In this document: positions 50,598 through 60,830 of the stretch, in pieces
Numbering within the stretch: the first letter of the stretch is position 1
How the letters are laid out: the number at the start of each line of letters is the position of its first letter
Source: Pseudoips prasinana
Taxonomy: Eukaryota; Arthropoda; Insecta; Lepidoptera; Nolidae
Assembly (NCBI GenBank): GCA_951640165.1
Contig: OX621259.1
Location: 4,402,001 to 4,466,000 of the forward strand
Reading direction: 5' to 3'
Length of the DNA stretch: 64,000 bases
Notes under the pieces: model-generated
The model's database searches: none
What the model saw: the letters and a program-made list of their open reading frames with translations, nothing else
Told to the model about the DNA's origin: nothing
Translations under genes and position numbers: made by a program

Positions 50598-52130
50598 TTA
50601 ATTTCTTTGGAGTAGCGTAGTTCTGCAATATGGCATTAGTATGCGTGTTGGATCTCTTTTGGCAATATTTGGATTATTGCGATGTGCAGTAATAAATAGG
50701 CTTGGATTATTTCTGACGAACATGCATACTTGAAATATATACATTCCGGTTAATGTTAATAAGTTATTATTTTTAAATAAATGTCTACAACTTTCAAGAG
50801 GACTAACGTTGTACAGAGCGCGAACACACTTTTTTTGACTTATAAAAGCTCTGTTAGCATCTGTTGAATTTCCCCATAGTAAAAGACCATAGCCAAGAAT
50901 AGATTCCACATATCCATGGTAAGCGGTTCTTGCGGCCTGTGGACTAGCTACATGTTGCAGTGTACGAAGTGCATAAACGAACCGATTTATTTTGCTACAT
51001 ACGTTTTTCACTTGTTCTTTCCAATTAATGTGTTTGTCTATTGTTATGCCTAAAAATTTTGTATTTGTTACCTCTGCCAATTTTTCTCCTCTACATAATA
51101 TATTTACTGTTATTGGTTGAGTTTTATAATTACAATAATTGATGTATTTTGTTTTTGTTATATTTACTTGAAGGTTATTATCTTCTAGCCAGGACATGAT
51201 GGACTCTATAGTAGTGTTAATTTCATGTTCGTACACTTGTGACTTATCGTTATGCGGTATAATGATTGATATGTCATCTGCAAACATTACTGATTGATGG
51301 TTCGTTATGCTTGGTAAATCATTTATATATAATATAAATAGTAAAGGCCCCAGAACACTACCTTGAGGTACTCCATAATTATTTTGAATATATGATGATC
51401 TGTAGTATATTAACTCATATTTTTTGTTAACTCGTGATATTTCAACACACTGACTGCGATATGTCAAATAGGTCTTTATCCATTCCAATGCAGATCCTCT
51501 TATTCCATATTTTTCACATTTGTGTAATAAAATATTATGATCTACGCAATCAAAGGCCTTTGACATATCAAAGAAGATAGCAACTACTGGAACTTTATTG
51601 TTAACATACTCAGTAACTTGGCGAATCACTGAAAAACCTGCAAGAGTGGTGGATTTCGATTTTTGAAAACCATTCTGCTCATCTCGAATAATATGATGTT
51701 TGCTAATAAAATTATAGATTCTACTGTACATAGCTTTTTCGAAAATTTTTGAAAATATAGGTATTAAAGTAATCGGTCTATAGTTGTTAAATTCATGACG
51801 GTTATCTTTTTTAAAAAGGGGTTTGACTATGGATGTCTTAAGTTTTTCAGGAAATGTTCCATGTACGAAAGAAAGGTTTATAAGAGATGTTAATATAGGA
51901 GCAACCTCCTGCACACAAGCTTTAAGTACAAGTGTGGAAATTGAGTCATAACCTACCGAGAGAGTATTCTTTAGAGAATTTATTATTCGTGTAATTTCAT
52001 TTTCAGAACATGGTTTTATAAAAATGGTTAAATCTAAGCTGTCTATTGGTCTTATTGTAACATTATTTACTATTCTGTTGTTATGAACTGTATTTACAAA
52101 GTAATTATTGAATTTACTAGCTATATGCAA
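50598..52130 (-). pseudogene. LINE ORF2, reverse transcriptase part
   Basis: 510 codons: 'NNYRPITLIPIFSKIFEKAM' (115-134), 'FFDMSKAFDCVDHNILL' (186-202), 'GVPQGSVLGPLLFILYINDL' (253-272), catalytic 'FADD' (283-286), and thumb to 'ESILGYGLLLWGNSTDANRA'. RT motifs are all intact. The stop at 50598 is premature: in-frame sequence continues ('VFNNVSKGIRELPLF') to a stop near 50452. The left limit (52130) is the first Met after the homopolymer frameshift and not a real start. Confidence 0.88.
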
Positions 52131-52240
52131 AGGTTCATTTATTTTAGTACCATTATCATTTATCCACTCAATTTCTTTGGTTCCTGTATCATTATATTCT
52201 TTGTTCTTTATGATTTTCCACGTTGCTTTGTTTTTTTTTT

Positions 52241-53375
52241 TTACTTTTGTAAATGTTTATTGTTTATATTCTTTTTAGACCAAGTCACACAGCTTTTAAG
52301 TAATTTAGAGTATTTATTGTAGTTTATTCTATGTTGCATATTTTTATTTTTGTAGCAGTTATATTTTAGTTTTCTTTTGTTTATACTTGCTATTCTTATA
52401 CCTTTTGTGATCCACCTAGGGCCACAATAATTTATTCCAGTTTTACACTTTTGCACAGGGAAACAAAGTTCATATAACAAACAAAACAGTCGATAAAAGC
52501 TGTTAAACATTTCATTAAAATTTTCACCTTCAATTTCTTTCTCCCATGCAATACTATTGACGTAATCTTTAAATTTTTTTATATATTCTTTGCAATAGTT
52601 TCTTTTCATCACGTACCAATATTTTACGGATGGTTTTTGTTTAGTAATAGGGAAGCTAATAGTCTGACAGGTATTTTGATCTGATAAATAAAAATCATAT
52701 AGCTTACTACTACATTCTTTGATATTGCTAGCTATGTGGTCAATGCAAGCATCTTGTCTTGTAGGTTTGTTTATGTGGAGCTTTAAATTGTAATTGTTTA
52801 GTAAATTATTTAAATCCTCAACTGTATCTTTAAGGGTATCAATATTTAAGTCACCACAGAGTATGATTTGTTGTTTATTTAATTTAAAAAATAAGTTGTG
52901 AAGCAGAAAATCTAATTTAGTAAAAAATATTGATAAAGGTGCATTGGGTGTTCTATATAAGCATAAAATTATACATTTGTAACCTGGGACTTCGATACCG
53001 CAACACTCAAAGTATTTATCTACCGACACTTCACTACATAGTTTTACTATTTTATATTCTACTGATTTTTTTAATAGAATACAGACCCCTCCTCGACGTT
53101 GTTTTGATCTGCTGTAAGCAGCTGCTAATTTGTAATTTTTCAAATTTACGTTAGGTTCATCTCCTTTTTTAATGAAAGTTTCACTGAAACACAGAAAGCA
53201 TAGATTGTGACCCTCTTCTATCAATTCTTCAATACATAATTCGAGATATTCAGTTTTGTTTAACAACCCTGCTACATTTTGATGTAATAAGGTTATATTC
53301 TCTTTATGGTTGTTATTGACGAAAAAATGATGTAGTTGAGTTTGATCGGGGGGTAGATACAGAGTTTGTATTATG
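52241..53375 (-). pseudogene. LINE ORF2, endonuclease part
   Basis: EEP-type endonuclease. Met-started frame from 53266, but the reading frame is open to about 53375 with 'LLHQNVAGLLNKTEYLELCI', the usual endonuclease N-terminus. Motifs: 'LCFSETFIK' (catalytic E), 'LYRTPNAP', 'IILCGDLNID', 'CIDHIASN' and 'LSDQNTCQTI'. The last corresponds to the SDH box but has Gln in place of the catalytic His, so DNA nicking is probably lost unless this family differs. Ends at a 13-A (plus strand T) tract where the frame shifts into the RT. Confidence 0.8.
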
Positions 53376-53456
53376 AATTATTTTATTTTATTTCTTAAAA
53401 TAGTAAGGAATGGTGCCTTTTTTAGTTTCTGCATCTGTTCTTCGTTGTAAAGTAAC

Positions 53457-54479
53457 TTACGGGGTTATAAGTAATTTCTTTGTAATGTGCATATCAGTGG
53501 TGGTTTTACAACGGTCTTTGATAATGGTTTTAATATTTTTTATAAATTTACTATAGTAATATTCAGAATCTAACAATAAATTTATTTTGGCACAAGTATT
53601 TATTTGGTATTGAACCTTAGACCTACCATGAGACTCAATATAGTTACAGTTTGGAGCATTGTTACATAAATTCTTAAGCATACTATTAATTTTAAATTCA
53701 TTTAAATATCTATTATGACATACATTTAATATTATGAAATTAGAGTTCTTTTTAATTTTTAGTATTGCACATACTTCTGCAAATATTTTTAAGGGATTCG
53801 TATCATTTTCCCCAACACAAAGAATAAAACAGTTATTTTTATTATCTTCAATTTCATAACAGTTACTTAAAATATCTTCAGTCCTTGCAAAAGGTTTCGT
53901 GCAGGAGAATACTGAGAAGTCTTCAAATTTACTATTAATTCTTGTTTGAATCAATGTTGATGCCAAACCCACACATTGTTGACCTCCTAATATAAATATG
54001 GTTCGCTTTTCCGGGGTATCTCTTACGCTATAGCTGGCATTCTTATTATGTTTTTCAGTAGTTATTGAGCCTGGTGACTTCGTATCCGCTGTGTTCTTAT
54101 AACGTTGTGAAGAGGTTTTACCATCCGGAATATTTTCCATATTTTTTGGGCTACTGGGTATTGGACAATAGTATATTTTATCAAGAGATTGGATGTTGTA
54201 TTGTAGCGAGGTAACCTTTGCTTTGAGCTTATCATTTTCTGAAATAAGTTTAGTAATTTGGTCACTCGCAGTTTCTAACTGACGTTTCAGTGTATACACT
54301 TCTTCACGTAGTTCTGTTAAAGTTTCATCACAACATGTTGATAAATCCGGCAAACTAGTTGCTGTTATATTTCTTGAGTTGGATGATATGAACGATTCTT
54401 CATCTGGAATGCTATTATTAGTCATTATTATTGGTCTTTTATTACAGTGTTTCCTGAATGTGACGTATTCTAAATCCAT
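53457..54479 (-). CDS. LINE ORF1 protein with coiled coil and SGNH-like domain
   Basis: 340 aa, intact. N-terminal disordered region (1-50), leucine-rich coiled coil (about 52-100), Ser/Lys-rich linker (105-158), then a C-terminal domain (160-305) with 'TIFILGGQQCVGLAS' (160-174), 'CFILCVGENDTNP' (217-229) and 'FIILNVCHNRYLNEF' (248-262). These positions resemble blocks I, III and V of SGNH/GDSL esterases found in ORF1 of CR1-type LINEs. The block I Ser is absent (GGQQ in place of GDSx), so esterase activity is doubtful. Role inferred: RNA-protein particle formation for retrotransposition. Start: the first ATG in a frame of full length. Confidence 0.75.
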   Translation of the reverse strand: MDLEYVTFRKHCNKRPIIMTNNSIPDEESFISSNSRNITATSLPDLSTCCDETLTELREEVYTLKRQLETASDQITKLISENDKLKAKVTSLQYNIQSLDKIYYCPIPSSPKNMENIPDGKTSSQRYKNTADTKSPGSITTEKHNKNASYSVRDTPEKRTIFILGGQQCVGLASTLIQTRINSKFEDFSVFSCTKPFARTEDILSNCYEIEDNKNNCFILCVGENDTNPLKIFAEVCAILKIKKNSNFIILNVCHNRYLNEFKINSMLKNLCNNAPNCNYIESHGRSKVQYQINTCAKINLLLDSEYYYSKFIKNIKTIIKDRCKTTTDMHITKKLLITP

Positions 54480-54539
54480 TTATAATTCAAATATTTCAAC
54501 TATGTTTATTTTTCAAACCAATGCAATGGTTTGATAGTT

Positions 54540-54650
54540 TCGATTTCCATACTAATTAAATGCTCAAAAAGATTCCCTGTGGCGAGGATCGATCGTACAT
54601 ACACGGCTGCGTTAAAGCGCACGCTTCACCACTAGGCTACTTTCTATTTA
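54540..54650 (-). repeat. tRNA-derived SINE head or tRNA relic
   Basis: Minus strand: A box 'agtagcctagtggtgaagcg' and degenerate B box 'acgatcgatcctcg' at about tRNA spacing, next to the LINE 5' side. No pairing acceptor stem. Confidence 0.5.
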
Positions 54651-55110
54651 AATCAAACGGTGAAAAAGTGCTATACTTCTTTAACTAATAATTTGACCTT
54701 TCATGACGTAATTGACGTTTTTGAATTTGAATTTCTGTTGCAACTGTTTTATTGTTTACACTTTTTTCGTAATTAGCGAATTAAGTTGAACTATTTAAAT
54801 TTTTCCCACTCACTGTATTTCGAAAGATTTCTATTATTTATTGCAAAAGTTTCTTAAAGTTATAGCACAGAATTTTGTATATTTTCAGGTTTTTGTGGAG
54901 AAAGTTCGAAGTACATATTATTTTATAAAAAAAACACCATAAGTTGTGATAGTTGCATAAAGATAACGTTTCCACTTATTAATTGCACTTATTAATTCAC
55001 TTTTAATAACATTACTACTAGAAAAATTTGAGATTTATATTTTTAAATGATTTAAATAGCGGAGCAAGATGTTTACGTGACGCCCAGCGACATCTACTTT
55101 CGCGTTTATA
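54651..55110. other. No gene seen
   Basis: AT-rich; ends in 'tttcgcgtttataatatta', the 5' end of a Helitron interrupted by the next element. Confidence 0.45.
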
Positions 55111-55116
55111 ATATTA

Positions 55117-55291
55117 CTAGCTGTGCCCCGCGGTTTTACCCGCGTTAAACTTTATAAATTATAGGTTATGTGTTAATCCAGGGTTTCAGCTAACTCCATA
55201 CCAAATTTTATTCAAATCGCTCCAGACGTGGACATGTAACAGTAACAAACATACACACTCACAAATTTTCGGCTTTATAATATTAGTGTGA
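55117..55291 (-). mobile_element. Short Helitron with intact ends (175 bp)
   Basis: CTAG at 55117-55120, adjacent hairpin 'ccccgcggttttacccgcg', 5' TC at 55291 ('ataatattagtgtga' on plus). Left flank 'cgcgtttataatatta' and right flank 'tattatagtaggat' are pieces of another Helitron's 5' terminus, so this one is nested. Confidence 0.8.
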
Positions 55292-55299
55292 TATTATAG

Positions 55300-55705
55300 T
55301 AGGATTTTAAACAAAAAAGGATGCACGATCGGCTGTGTAAGGACCACAGCTACAAAAGAGGATTATTATTAAATGGTGGTGAGTGCATAGTGGCAGTTGA
55401 GCAAGATTTATACAGTATAAGTAGCGTGAGTGGACTTTCATGTAACTGCATCCAAAGCTCTTAAAGTACACTAAGTTTAACTACTGTAGTATATGGAAAG
55501 CAATGTAGGGTGAAATAAAACATTTTACGTGTAACTACACTACCACTTTTTAAGGTTCCATACAATATTGATACAAAACCGCACGCGCACGAAGAGTTCC
55601 GTACCATCCGTACCATCTATAAAAACGAGCAAAAATTTTACGTTTGTTGTATGGGAGCACCCTTAAATATTTATTTTATTTTGTATTTGTTGTTATAGCG
55701 GCAAC
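55300..55705. other. No gene seen
   Basis: Unassigned sequence. A minimal frame at 55644-55847 is mostly LINE 3' end. Confidence 0.4.
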
Positions 55706-55709
55706 AGAA

Positions 55710-56440
55710 ATGTATACATACTTAGACTCAAGCCTATTTTCCAGAGGGTTAGGCAGAGACAACGGATTTCCATTTTTCACGATCTTTGCACACCTCTTTC
55801 GCCTTGATTACTGTAATTATATTCTTCATACATACTCGCCGGTTTAGGGTACTTCTGACCTGCCCTTTCTTAAGAACGTCTCCGATTGGTTCAGAGAATG
55901 TTCGACGAGGTCTTTCCCTTCTGGTTGTCCCATTCACACAGGCCAGAAGTACACCTGGCCTGTGTACTTCTTTTGTCAAACTTCTTTCATTCATCCTTTC
56001 TAAATGGCCAAACCATCTCAGCATACCTTTTTCAATCTTTGTGACTACATCCTCTTTCACACCACAACGTTCTCTTTCATCAGTATTTCGAACTCTGTCT
56101 CTCAAAGTCACACCACAGATACTTCTCAGAGCTCTCATTTCCACTGCATTTATTTTACTTTCATCCTTTTTCTGCCATACCCAGCTTTCACTTTCATTCA
56201 TTAAAGTTGACACTAACACTCCATCGTGCACGACCAGTCGGGCCTTCTTTGAGACTTGCCGGCTACTCACAAAGGCGTGTAGTGCCCCATTCACTCTGTT
56301 CCCCACATTTACTCTTCTAACAATATCTTTTTCATATTTCCCATCTCACGTAAACAAAGTTCCCAAATATACAAACTCTTTCATCTTTTCGACTTTCTCT
56401 ACTCTAATCACAATATCGCATCAAGCAATGCCTCATATGT
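55710..56440 (-). pseudogene. LINE RT C-terminal fragment (long copy)
   Basis: Minus strand: 'EKMKEFVYLGTLF' (one stop after), 'VNVGNRVNGALHAFVSSRQV', 'LVSTLMNESESWVWQKKDES', 'INAVEMRALRSICGVTLRDR', '[20 protein letters not shown]', '[16 protein letters not shown]'. This is the post-catalytic half of an RTE-like RT. A duplicated stretch 'gtacacctggcctgtgtact' (55948-55970) causes an in-frame insertion relative to the 44685 copy. 5'-truncated; ends at 'tacatacttagactcaagcc'. Confidence 0.78.
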
Positions 56441-56469
56441 GAAAATGTCAACTGTCTAACTATCACAGT

Positions 56470-56562
56470 TAATGAGATACAGCCTGGTGACAGACGGACA
56501 GACAGACAGCGAAGTCTTAGTAATAGGGTCCCGTTCTACCCTTTGGCTACGGAACCCTAAAA
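56470..56562 (+). repeat. CGGAACCCTA-type repeat, 3' fragment
   Basis: 'gacggacagacagacagcga' and 'ctttggctacggaaccctaa'. Confidence 0.65.
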
Positions 56563-56739
56563 ATGAGCACTTATGGAGACTCACTCAATCTGTCAGCCTG
56601 ATACAGTGGTATATATAATAATTCAGCAACGACGAATCATAGCAATAGGAATATTTTACACCGCTTGTAGAAAAATCACAGATTCTCGACAGATAGTGTT
56701 TTGGACGTACATAGTTACGTTACGATACGTGTAATAAAT

Positions 56740-57029
56740 TAATACATATAATAAAATCGTAGGACAGTCAAAACTATACTTTGAATATTTTTTTAAAAGG
56801 ATACTTGGGGCGTGATCTACAATCGATATCGAAGCCAAAAATATAGTTTCTAGTTTTTTGTCTGTATGCATGTCCGGGCTAAACTCAAAAAGTACTGCAT
56901 GAATTTACTTAAAATTTTGCATGAATATTACTAAGAGGTCGGGTCGACGGGCTACATATTATCACGCTATCACTTACGGGGGAGGAGCTGTGATAATTTA
57001 ACGCAGGTTAAACCGCGGGGCATAGCTAG
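56740..57029 (+). mobile_element. Short Helitron, 5' end slightly eroded
   Basis: 'acatataataaaatcgtagg' at 56743 onward, 3' hairpin 'acgcaggttaaaccgcgggg' and CTAG at 57026-57029. Same subfamily as 40429-40739; the initial TC is mutated. Confidence 0.75.
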
Positions 57030-57192
57030 TATCTAATAGTACTTGACCAAAGAAGTCCCCATTTTTGTTTGTGCTAGATGGTTTCAGTCCTTGCTCACCT
57101 CTTATTTCTGTGAAGCAGTGAAATCTTCCATAGGTTAAGAAATGTAAATCATGTAAAAAAAAATGAGTGAGAGAATGCTAAATAACTAAATA

Positions 57193-57500
57193 ATAAATTA
57201 AATGTTATCATCATCATCATATCAGCAGAAAGACGTCCACTGCTAGACAAAAGCCTCCCCCAAGGATCTCCACAATAGCCGGTCCTGCGCTGCCCGCATC
57301 CAGCGGCTTCCCGCGACCCGCACAATATCATCGGTGCATCTTGTAGGGGGCCTGCCCACGCTGCGTCTTCCGGTTCGTGGTCGCCACTCGAGAACTTTTC
57401 TCCCCCAGCGGCCGTCGGCTCTACGAGCTATGTGCCCTGCCCACGACTACTTCAGCTTGGCAATTCTTGGGGCTATGTCGGTTACTTTGGTTCGCCTGCG
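57193..57500 (-). pseudogene. RTE-like LINE C-terminal fragment
   Basis: Minus strand: 'IRRRTKVTDIAPRIAKLK', a stop, then 'SWAGHIARRADGRWGRKVLE', 'WRPRTGRRSVGRPPTRCTDD', 'RMRAAQDR'-like 'SRWMRAAQDRLLWRSLGEAF' and 'VQQWTSF', then (TGATGA)n tail (plus 'atcatcatcatatcagcag' at 57208). GC-rich. 5'-truncated; reference for the tails at 7250, 14900 and 42930. Confidence 0.75.
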
Positions 57501-58080
57501 GATCTCATTTCATCAAATCCGTGTATGCAAATATCTCTATGTACCTATGTAGAAATACTAACGTACATATACCTACCTATAGGTAGTCAAACTAAAATTC
57601 GAATGAGTTTATGTTACGCCTAGTTTAAGACTTATATGTATTTTTTATAACTGTTGAAATAAATAAATAAAAAAAAAACTATTCTAACTATTTAGAAGTG
57701 CTTTTTTAAAGTCTTCGCGAACTAAACCTTTTTTATTTAGTGTATCAATTGCGTACTTTCTCCTTTTAGATGAACGCTACAAGTACACATCCAAATCGCT
57801 TTAACAACTTTTAAATCCTTTAAATTATCATCGCTACGATCGCATTTCCCGAGGCATCTATGTATCTGCTAACTGTCTACCGAAAATTGATTTCGCATTG
57901 AAACCTATTTGTTTATTTGTGCGGACCGTCCTGTTGAGCTAGATTTATGGATATTAACGGTAAGTATCTTATGGAGACTCCAATTCATTTTTGAATACTT
58001 TTTATTAAAATCATAGTTTTTATTTTTAACTGTGATTTGATTTATTATTTTTAGCTTTTTAAACTTTCTATTCAAAAATG
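57501..58080. other. No gene seen
   Basis: A possible LINE tail ('gaaataaataaataaaaaaa') lies at 57655-57678; the rest is AT-rich without motifs. Confidence 0.45.
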
Positions 58081-58087
58081 AATAATT

Positions 58088-58182
58088 TAAAGCGCCATCT
58101 GTTGGAATTCTCCGATCTAAGTATTGGCATTCCAGCCGTTGTTAGCCGTGTAGGTTTCGGATAGATGGCGTTAAAGCGCCTT
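58088..58182. repeat. MITE-like segment with GCGCCATCT ends
   Basis: 'aaagcgccatctgttggaat' at 58090 and 'agatggcgttaaagcgcc' at 58161-58178 are inverse-like ends about 90 bp apart; similar CCATCTAG ends occur in unit U (17428). Confidence 0.45.
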
Positions 58183-58189
58183 AAAATGC

Positions 58190-59335
58190 GTTAAGAATTA
58201 TCAAATGGATTGTATAAATTCGAAGTGTCAGTATGTAATAACCCCTCCCCCCTGTCGGAAGACTGTCGTGAAGTCTGTACTCTTACCTAACCTCTGCTGA
58301 TATACTAGTGTGAGGTTTTATTTAATTAATAATTTTTAGTTGAGTTTTAGTTGGGCGTGATCGTCTATATTGAGTTTTATAGGGCGCGTGATCGTCTAGA
58401 TTAAATTAACATAATATTCTAATACATCCTATATTCATACCTTAGTTTTTATAAATTTAATTAATGCCGTTTTAAAAGAAAAGTGCTGTAAATAAACATC
58501 CTAGTTCGAATTGTTGTTAAACACAGTATATGGTTCCAAGTTTCAGTAATGATTCGTGAAATTAAAATAATATATGGGCTATTTTCTACAACTTACCCCG
58601 GGTTTCAGCTACCGCGTGTATATGCCGGAAAATGGTTTTCACACAAGTCCTGTAGGATGAAGCGGAAAATGCAAAACTACTGCCTACTTAATCTTAACAT
58701 AGCTCGTAATAATTTGTAAAGAAATATTATCAATGCAATTAGTCTCATGAGTTATGATGAGTTAACCATGATTTCCTAGAATTATTAATATCAGTTATTT
58801 TATTTATTTCATAGTCTCAGGGTCATTGTCAAGGTCATGTGTCATCAAGAGTGTGTGAGAAATAGTTGACTTATATATATATGTATATTCAGATACTGTT
58901 GATTGTAAAATCCCACTCATGTGATTGTGAATTAACTCAGTAATTCAGTTATTGAATTACTGAGTTAATTTTGTTAATTTTACGCTAATGGCAATTACTT
59001 TGAGCTTTCGCAATTATTCACGTTATCTGAGAGAAATGTTTCGGTAGCTTATATCTATCTTCTCGATAATTTAAGTCGTAACATGCGTGTATGCGTACAT
59101 GTGTGTTTGTGTGAATATGAGAATACTCGGATAGTTGCTAGATCTAAGTAATCTATAGCCATAATAGTTTGAGTATAGGGTATGTTTCGGTGATTTATAA
59201 TATGGGCCGATCACAGACGTGTGCTCAAAATGCTGTAACAGTAGGCTTGCTTCTAGCGCGTCCCGCGTTGGATGAGAGACTCTGTCTGCGTAGGCATCTA
59301 GGGCCTATATTCACATGGACGTGACCCGCGTAGGG
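58190..59335. other. No gene seen
   Basis: AT-rich. Contains a perfect 18-bp hairpin (58930-58970, separate entry). 'gggcgtgatcgtctatattg' / 'gggcgcgtgatcgtctagat' is a near tandem duplication at 58354-58405. Confidence 0.45.
58930..58970. repeat. Perfect 18-bp hairpin, 5-base loop
   Basis: AATTAACTCAGTAATTCA, loop GTTAT, and the exact inverse. AT-rich; no T-run context that would suggest a pol III terminator. Confidence 0.85.
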
Positions 59336-59339
59336 CAAA

Positions 59340-59560
59340 CAGATAATAAATAAAATAAAAAGCCTTTTATTTCAGCAGAACAGAACAGTATGTTGAATTA
59401 CAGAATTTCTAAGTTGGTTAGATATTTTTGATAATTAGGTATGTAGAAGTGTTTTTTTAATATTATGATAAAGTTTTGTTTTTCTCCTCTGCATGAACCC
59501 CTCGACAGGTAAAGGCCTCCTCCAAGGATGTCCAGTCGTCTCTATTAATTATTTCAATTA
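59340..59560 (-). repeat. LINE 3' fragments
   Basis: 'aaaagccttttatttcagca' near 59360 is an inverse LINE 3' end. 59515-59555 ('ggtaaaggcctcctccaagg') matches the inverse of the RTE tail coding SLEEAF. Confidence 0.5.
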
Positions 59561-59697
59561 GAATATTTAAGTATTGTTGTACTGATATTTTCTCATTCAG
59601 GTTCAGTAGTTCATATGGCATGTAAGTATTTAAACATTTTCTATATTTCGTCTCTGTTTTTTAACGCGTTTGTTGATATTGATATATATGACATTCA

Positions 59698-60830
59698 ATT
59701 TTTTTTTTTTTTTTTTTTTATCTGGGTTAATTCTCTTGGACCGTTGCTCTTTATTTTGAATCTAAATTTGATAATATAAAGTCAATCTAGAGCTTCTCTT
59801 TTATGAATAATTGTTCCTTTGGAGGGTTTTGGTCTTAATCTTCCTCGGTGACCAGCCGGCGTGGAAGATGTTTTGTTTGTTAAATGTAGATTGCTTTTGA
59901 ATATAATTACCCATGCTAGAGAGGGGCGCTAGTTGCTACATTTTTGTGGTTCTTATTTTTATTTTTCTGGGGCTTTGACATGTTATTTTGGTCCTTGTTA
60001 GTTAGGAAATTAAGCATGCTGGGTTTAAGAACCGACTCGGTCAAACTGGAAGCACTTTGTATTGGTGTTCGGGTTTTGTTCTTTTTATTCGCATGCACTC
60101 TATCTTCAGTGTGGATAGTAACATTGTTTTCAGGAGATAATGAGAGCATTCTCTTGTTGCCAGTTATGTCTTGGTTTTTATTTTTTTCAATTATAATAAG
60201 TTGGTCGTATTTTATTATTGCTACATTTCCTTTTTCTTTCTCTAGTTTTATTTGTTCTTGTAATTCCCTTCGTTTTTCCAAAATCTTTGGTGGGTAATCT
60301 TCTTTCATATAGTATGTAGTACTATACAGTGTTTTTTTTTGTTTCAAAATGTCTATTTTTAGACCCAGCGTGGAAAAAGTGACGGCAAGCGGTAGAGGTC
60401 TTTCTCCTTTCTTTCCAATTCTTCTTACTTCCTGTATGTCTCTGCGCTCTAAGTCCAGAGTAAAGTACTTTTCCAAAAAGGCGATTAGATTATTTACCAA
60501 ATCTGTATATGTTGTTTCCCTTTCTTCTAATCCGAAAAAAACTATGTTCCTCTGTCTTGTCTGTTTTTCCAAAAAATAAAGTCTGTTCTCCTGGTTTTCT
60601 ATTTGTTCTTTAAGGTTGTCATATTTATCTTCTAATTTTTTGAACTTTTCCTCTAGTAAACTGTTTATATTTTGTGTAACTTGTTCAGTTACCATTGTTC
60701 CGCTCTTAAAAATTGTGTTTCGTTGCTCATCTAGCTCTAGTTGTATTTTCCGTAGGGCATTTAATACTTCTTCCATTCTTATTGATTATTTTGATGATGT
60801 ATTTAATCCTATTTTATGATTTCTTATATT
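59698..60830 (-). mobile_element. LINE ORF1 cassette ending in poly(A)
   Basis: Minus strand: about 50 bp leader, intact ORF1 (60776-59916), about 195 bp downstream, then a run of about 20 A (plus-strand T at 59698-59720). ORF2 (endonuclease and RT) is missing. Could be a processed, internally deleted LINE transcript inserted by retrotransposition. No target duplication was established. Confidence 0.6.
59916..60776 (-). CDS. LINE ORF1 protein (coiled coil plus RRM-like fold)
   Basis: 286 aa, uninterrupted. N-terminal coiled coil (about 1-73). RRM-like core: 'RQRNIVFFGLEE' (74-85), 'EVRRIGKKGERPLPLAVTF' (116-134), 'YYMKEDYPPKI' (155-165), 'AIIKYDQLIII' (186-196). Lys/Asn-rich tail follows. 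This arrangement is that of ORF1 proteins of L1- and RTE-type LINEs that coat element RNA. Intact coding without ORF2 is unusual (see finding). Alternative: a domesticated ORF1-like gene, for which there is no positive evidence. Confidence 0.75.
   Translation of the reverse strand: MEEVLNALRKIQLELDEQRNTIFKSGTMVTEQVTQNINSLLEEKFKKLEDKYDNLKEQIENQENRLYFLEKQTRQRNIVFFGLEERETTYTDLVNNLIAFLEKYFTLDLERRDIQEVRRIGKKGERPLPLAVTFSTLGLKIDILKQKKTLYSTTYYMKEDYPPKILEKRRELQEQIKLEKEKGNVAIIKYDQLIIIEKNKNQDITGNKRMLSLSPENNVTIHTEDRVHANKKNKTRTPIQSASSLTESVLKPSMLNFLTNKDQNNMSKPQKNKNKNHKNVATSAPL

Larger units (their letters stand above)
50275..54480 (-). mobile_element. Non-LTR retrotransposon, CR1/Daphne-like, nearly full length
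   Basis: Minus strand: ORF1 (54479-53457), ORF2 endonuclease (about 53375-52241), RT (52130-50598 plus tail to about 50452), 3' UTR and a terminal short tandem tail '(aattca)n' at 50278-50300. Two lesions: a frameshift at a 13-base homopolymer near 52235 and an in-frame stop near 50598. Otherwise coding is well preserved, so the insertion is fairly young. The 5' UTR end is not fixed. Confidence 0.85.

Noticed and set aside
55786..56442. 218-residue plus-strand Ser/Thr/Phe-rich frame as a membrane protein
   Set aside because: It is antisense to an RTE-like RT fragment that has recognisable motifs on the minus strand.
58826..58842. TCAAGGTCA nuclear-receptor-type site
   Set aside because: A 9-base match in AT-rich DNA without a nearby promoter or gene is expected by chance.
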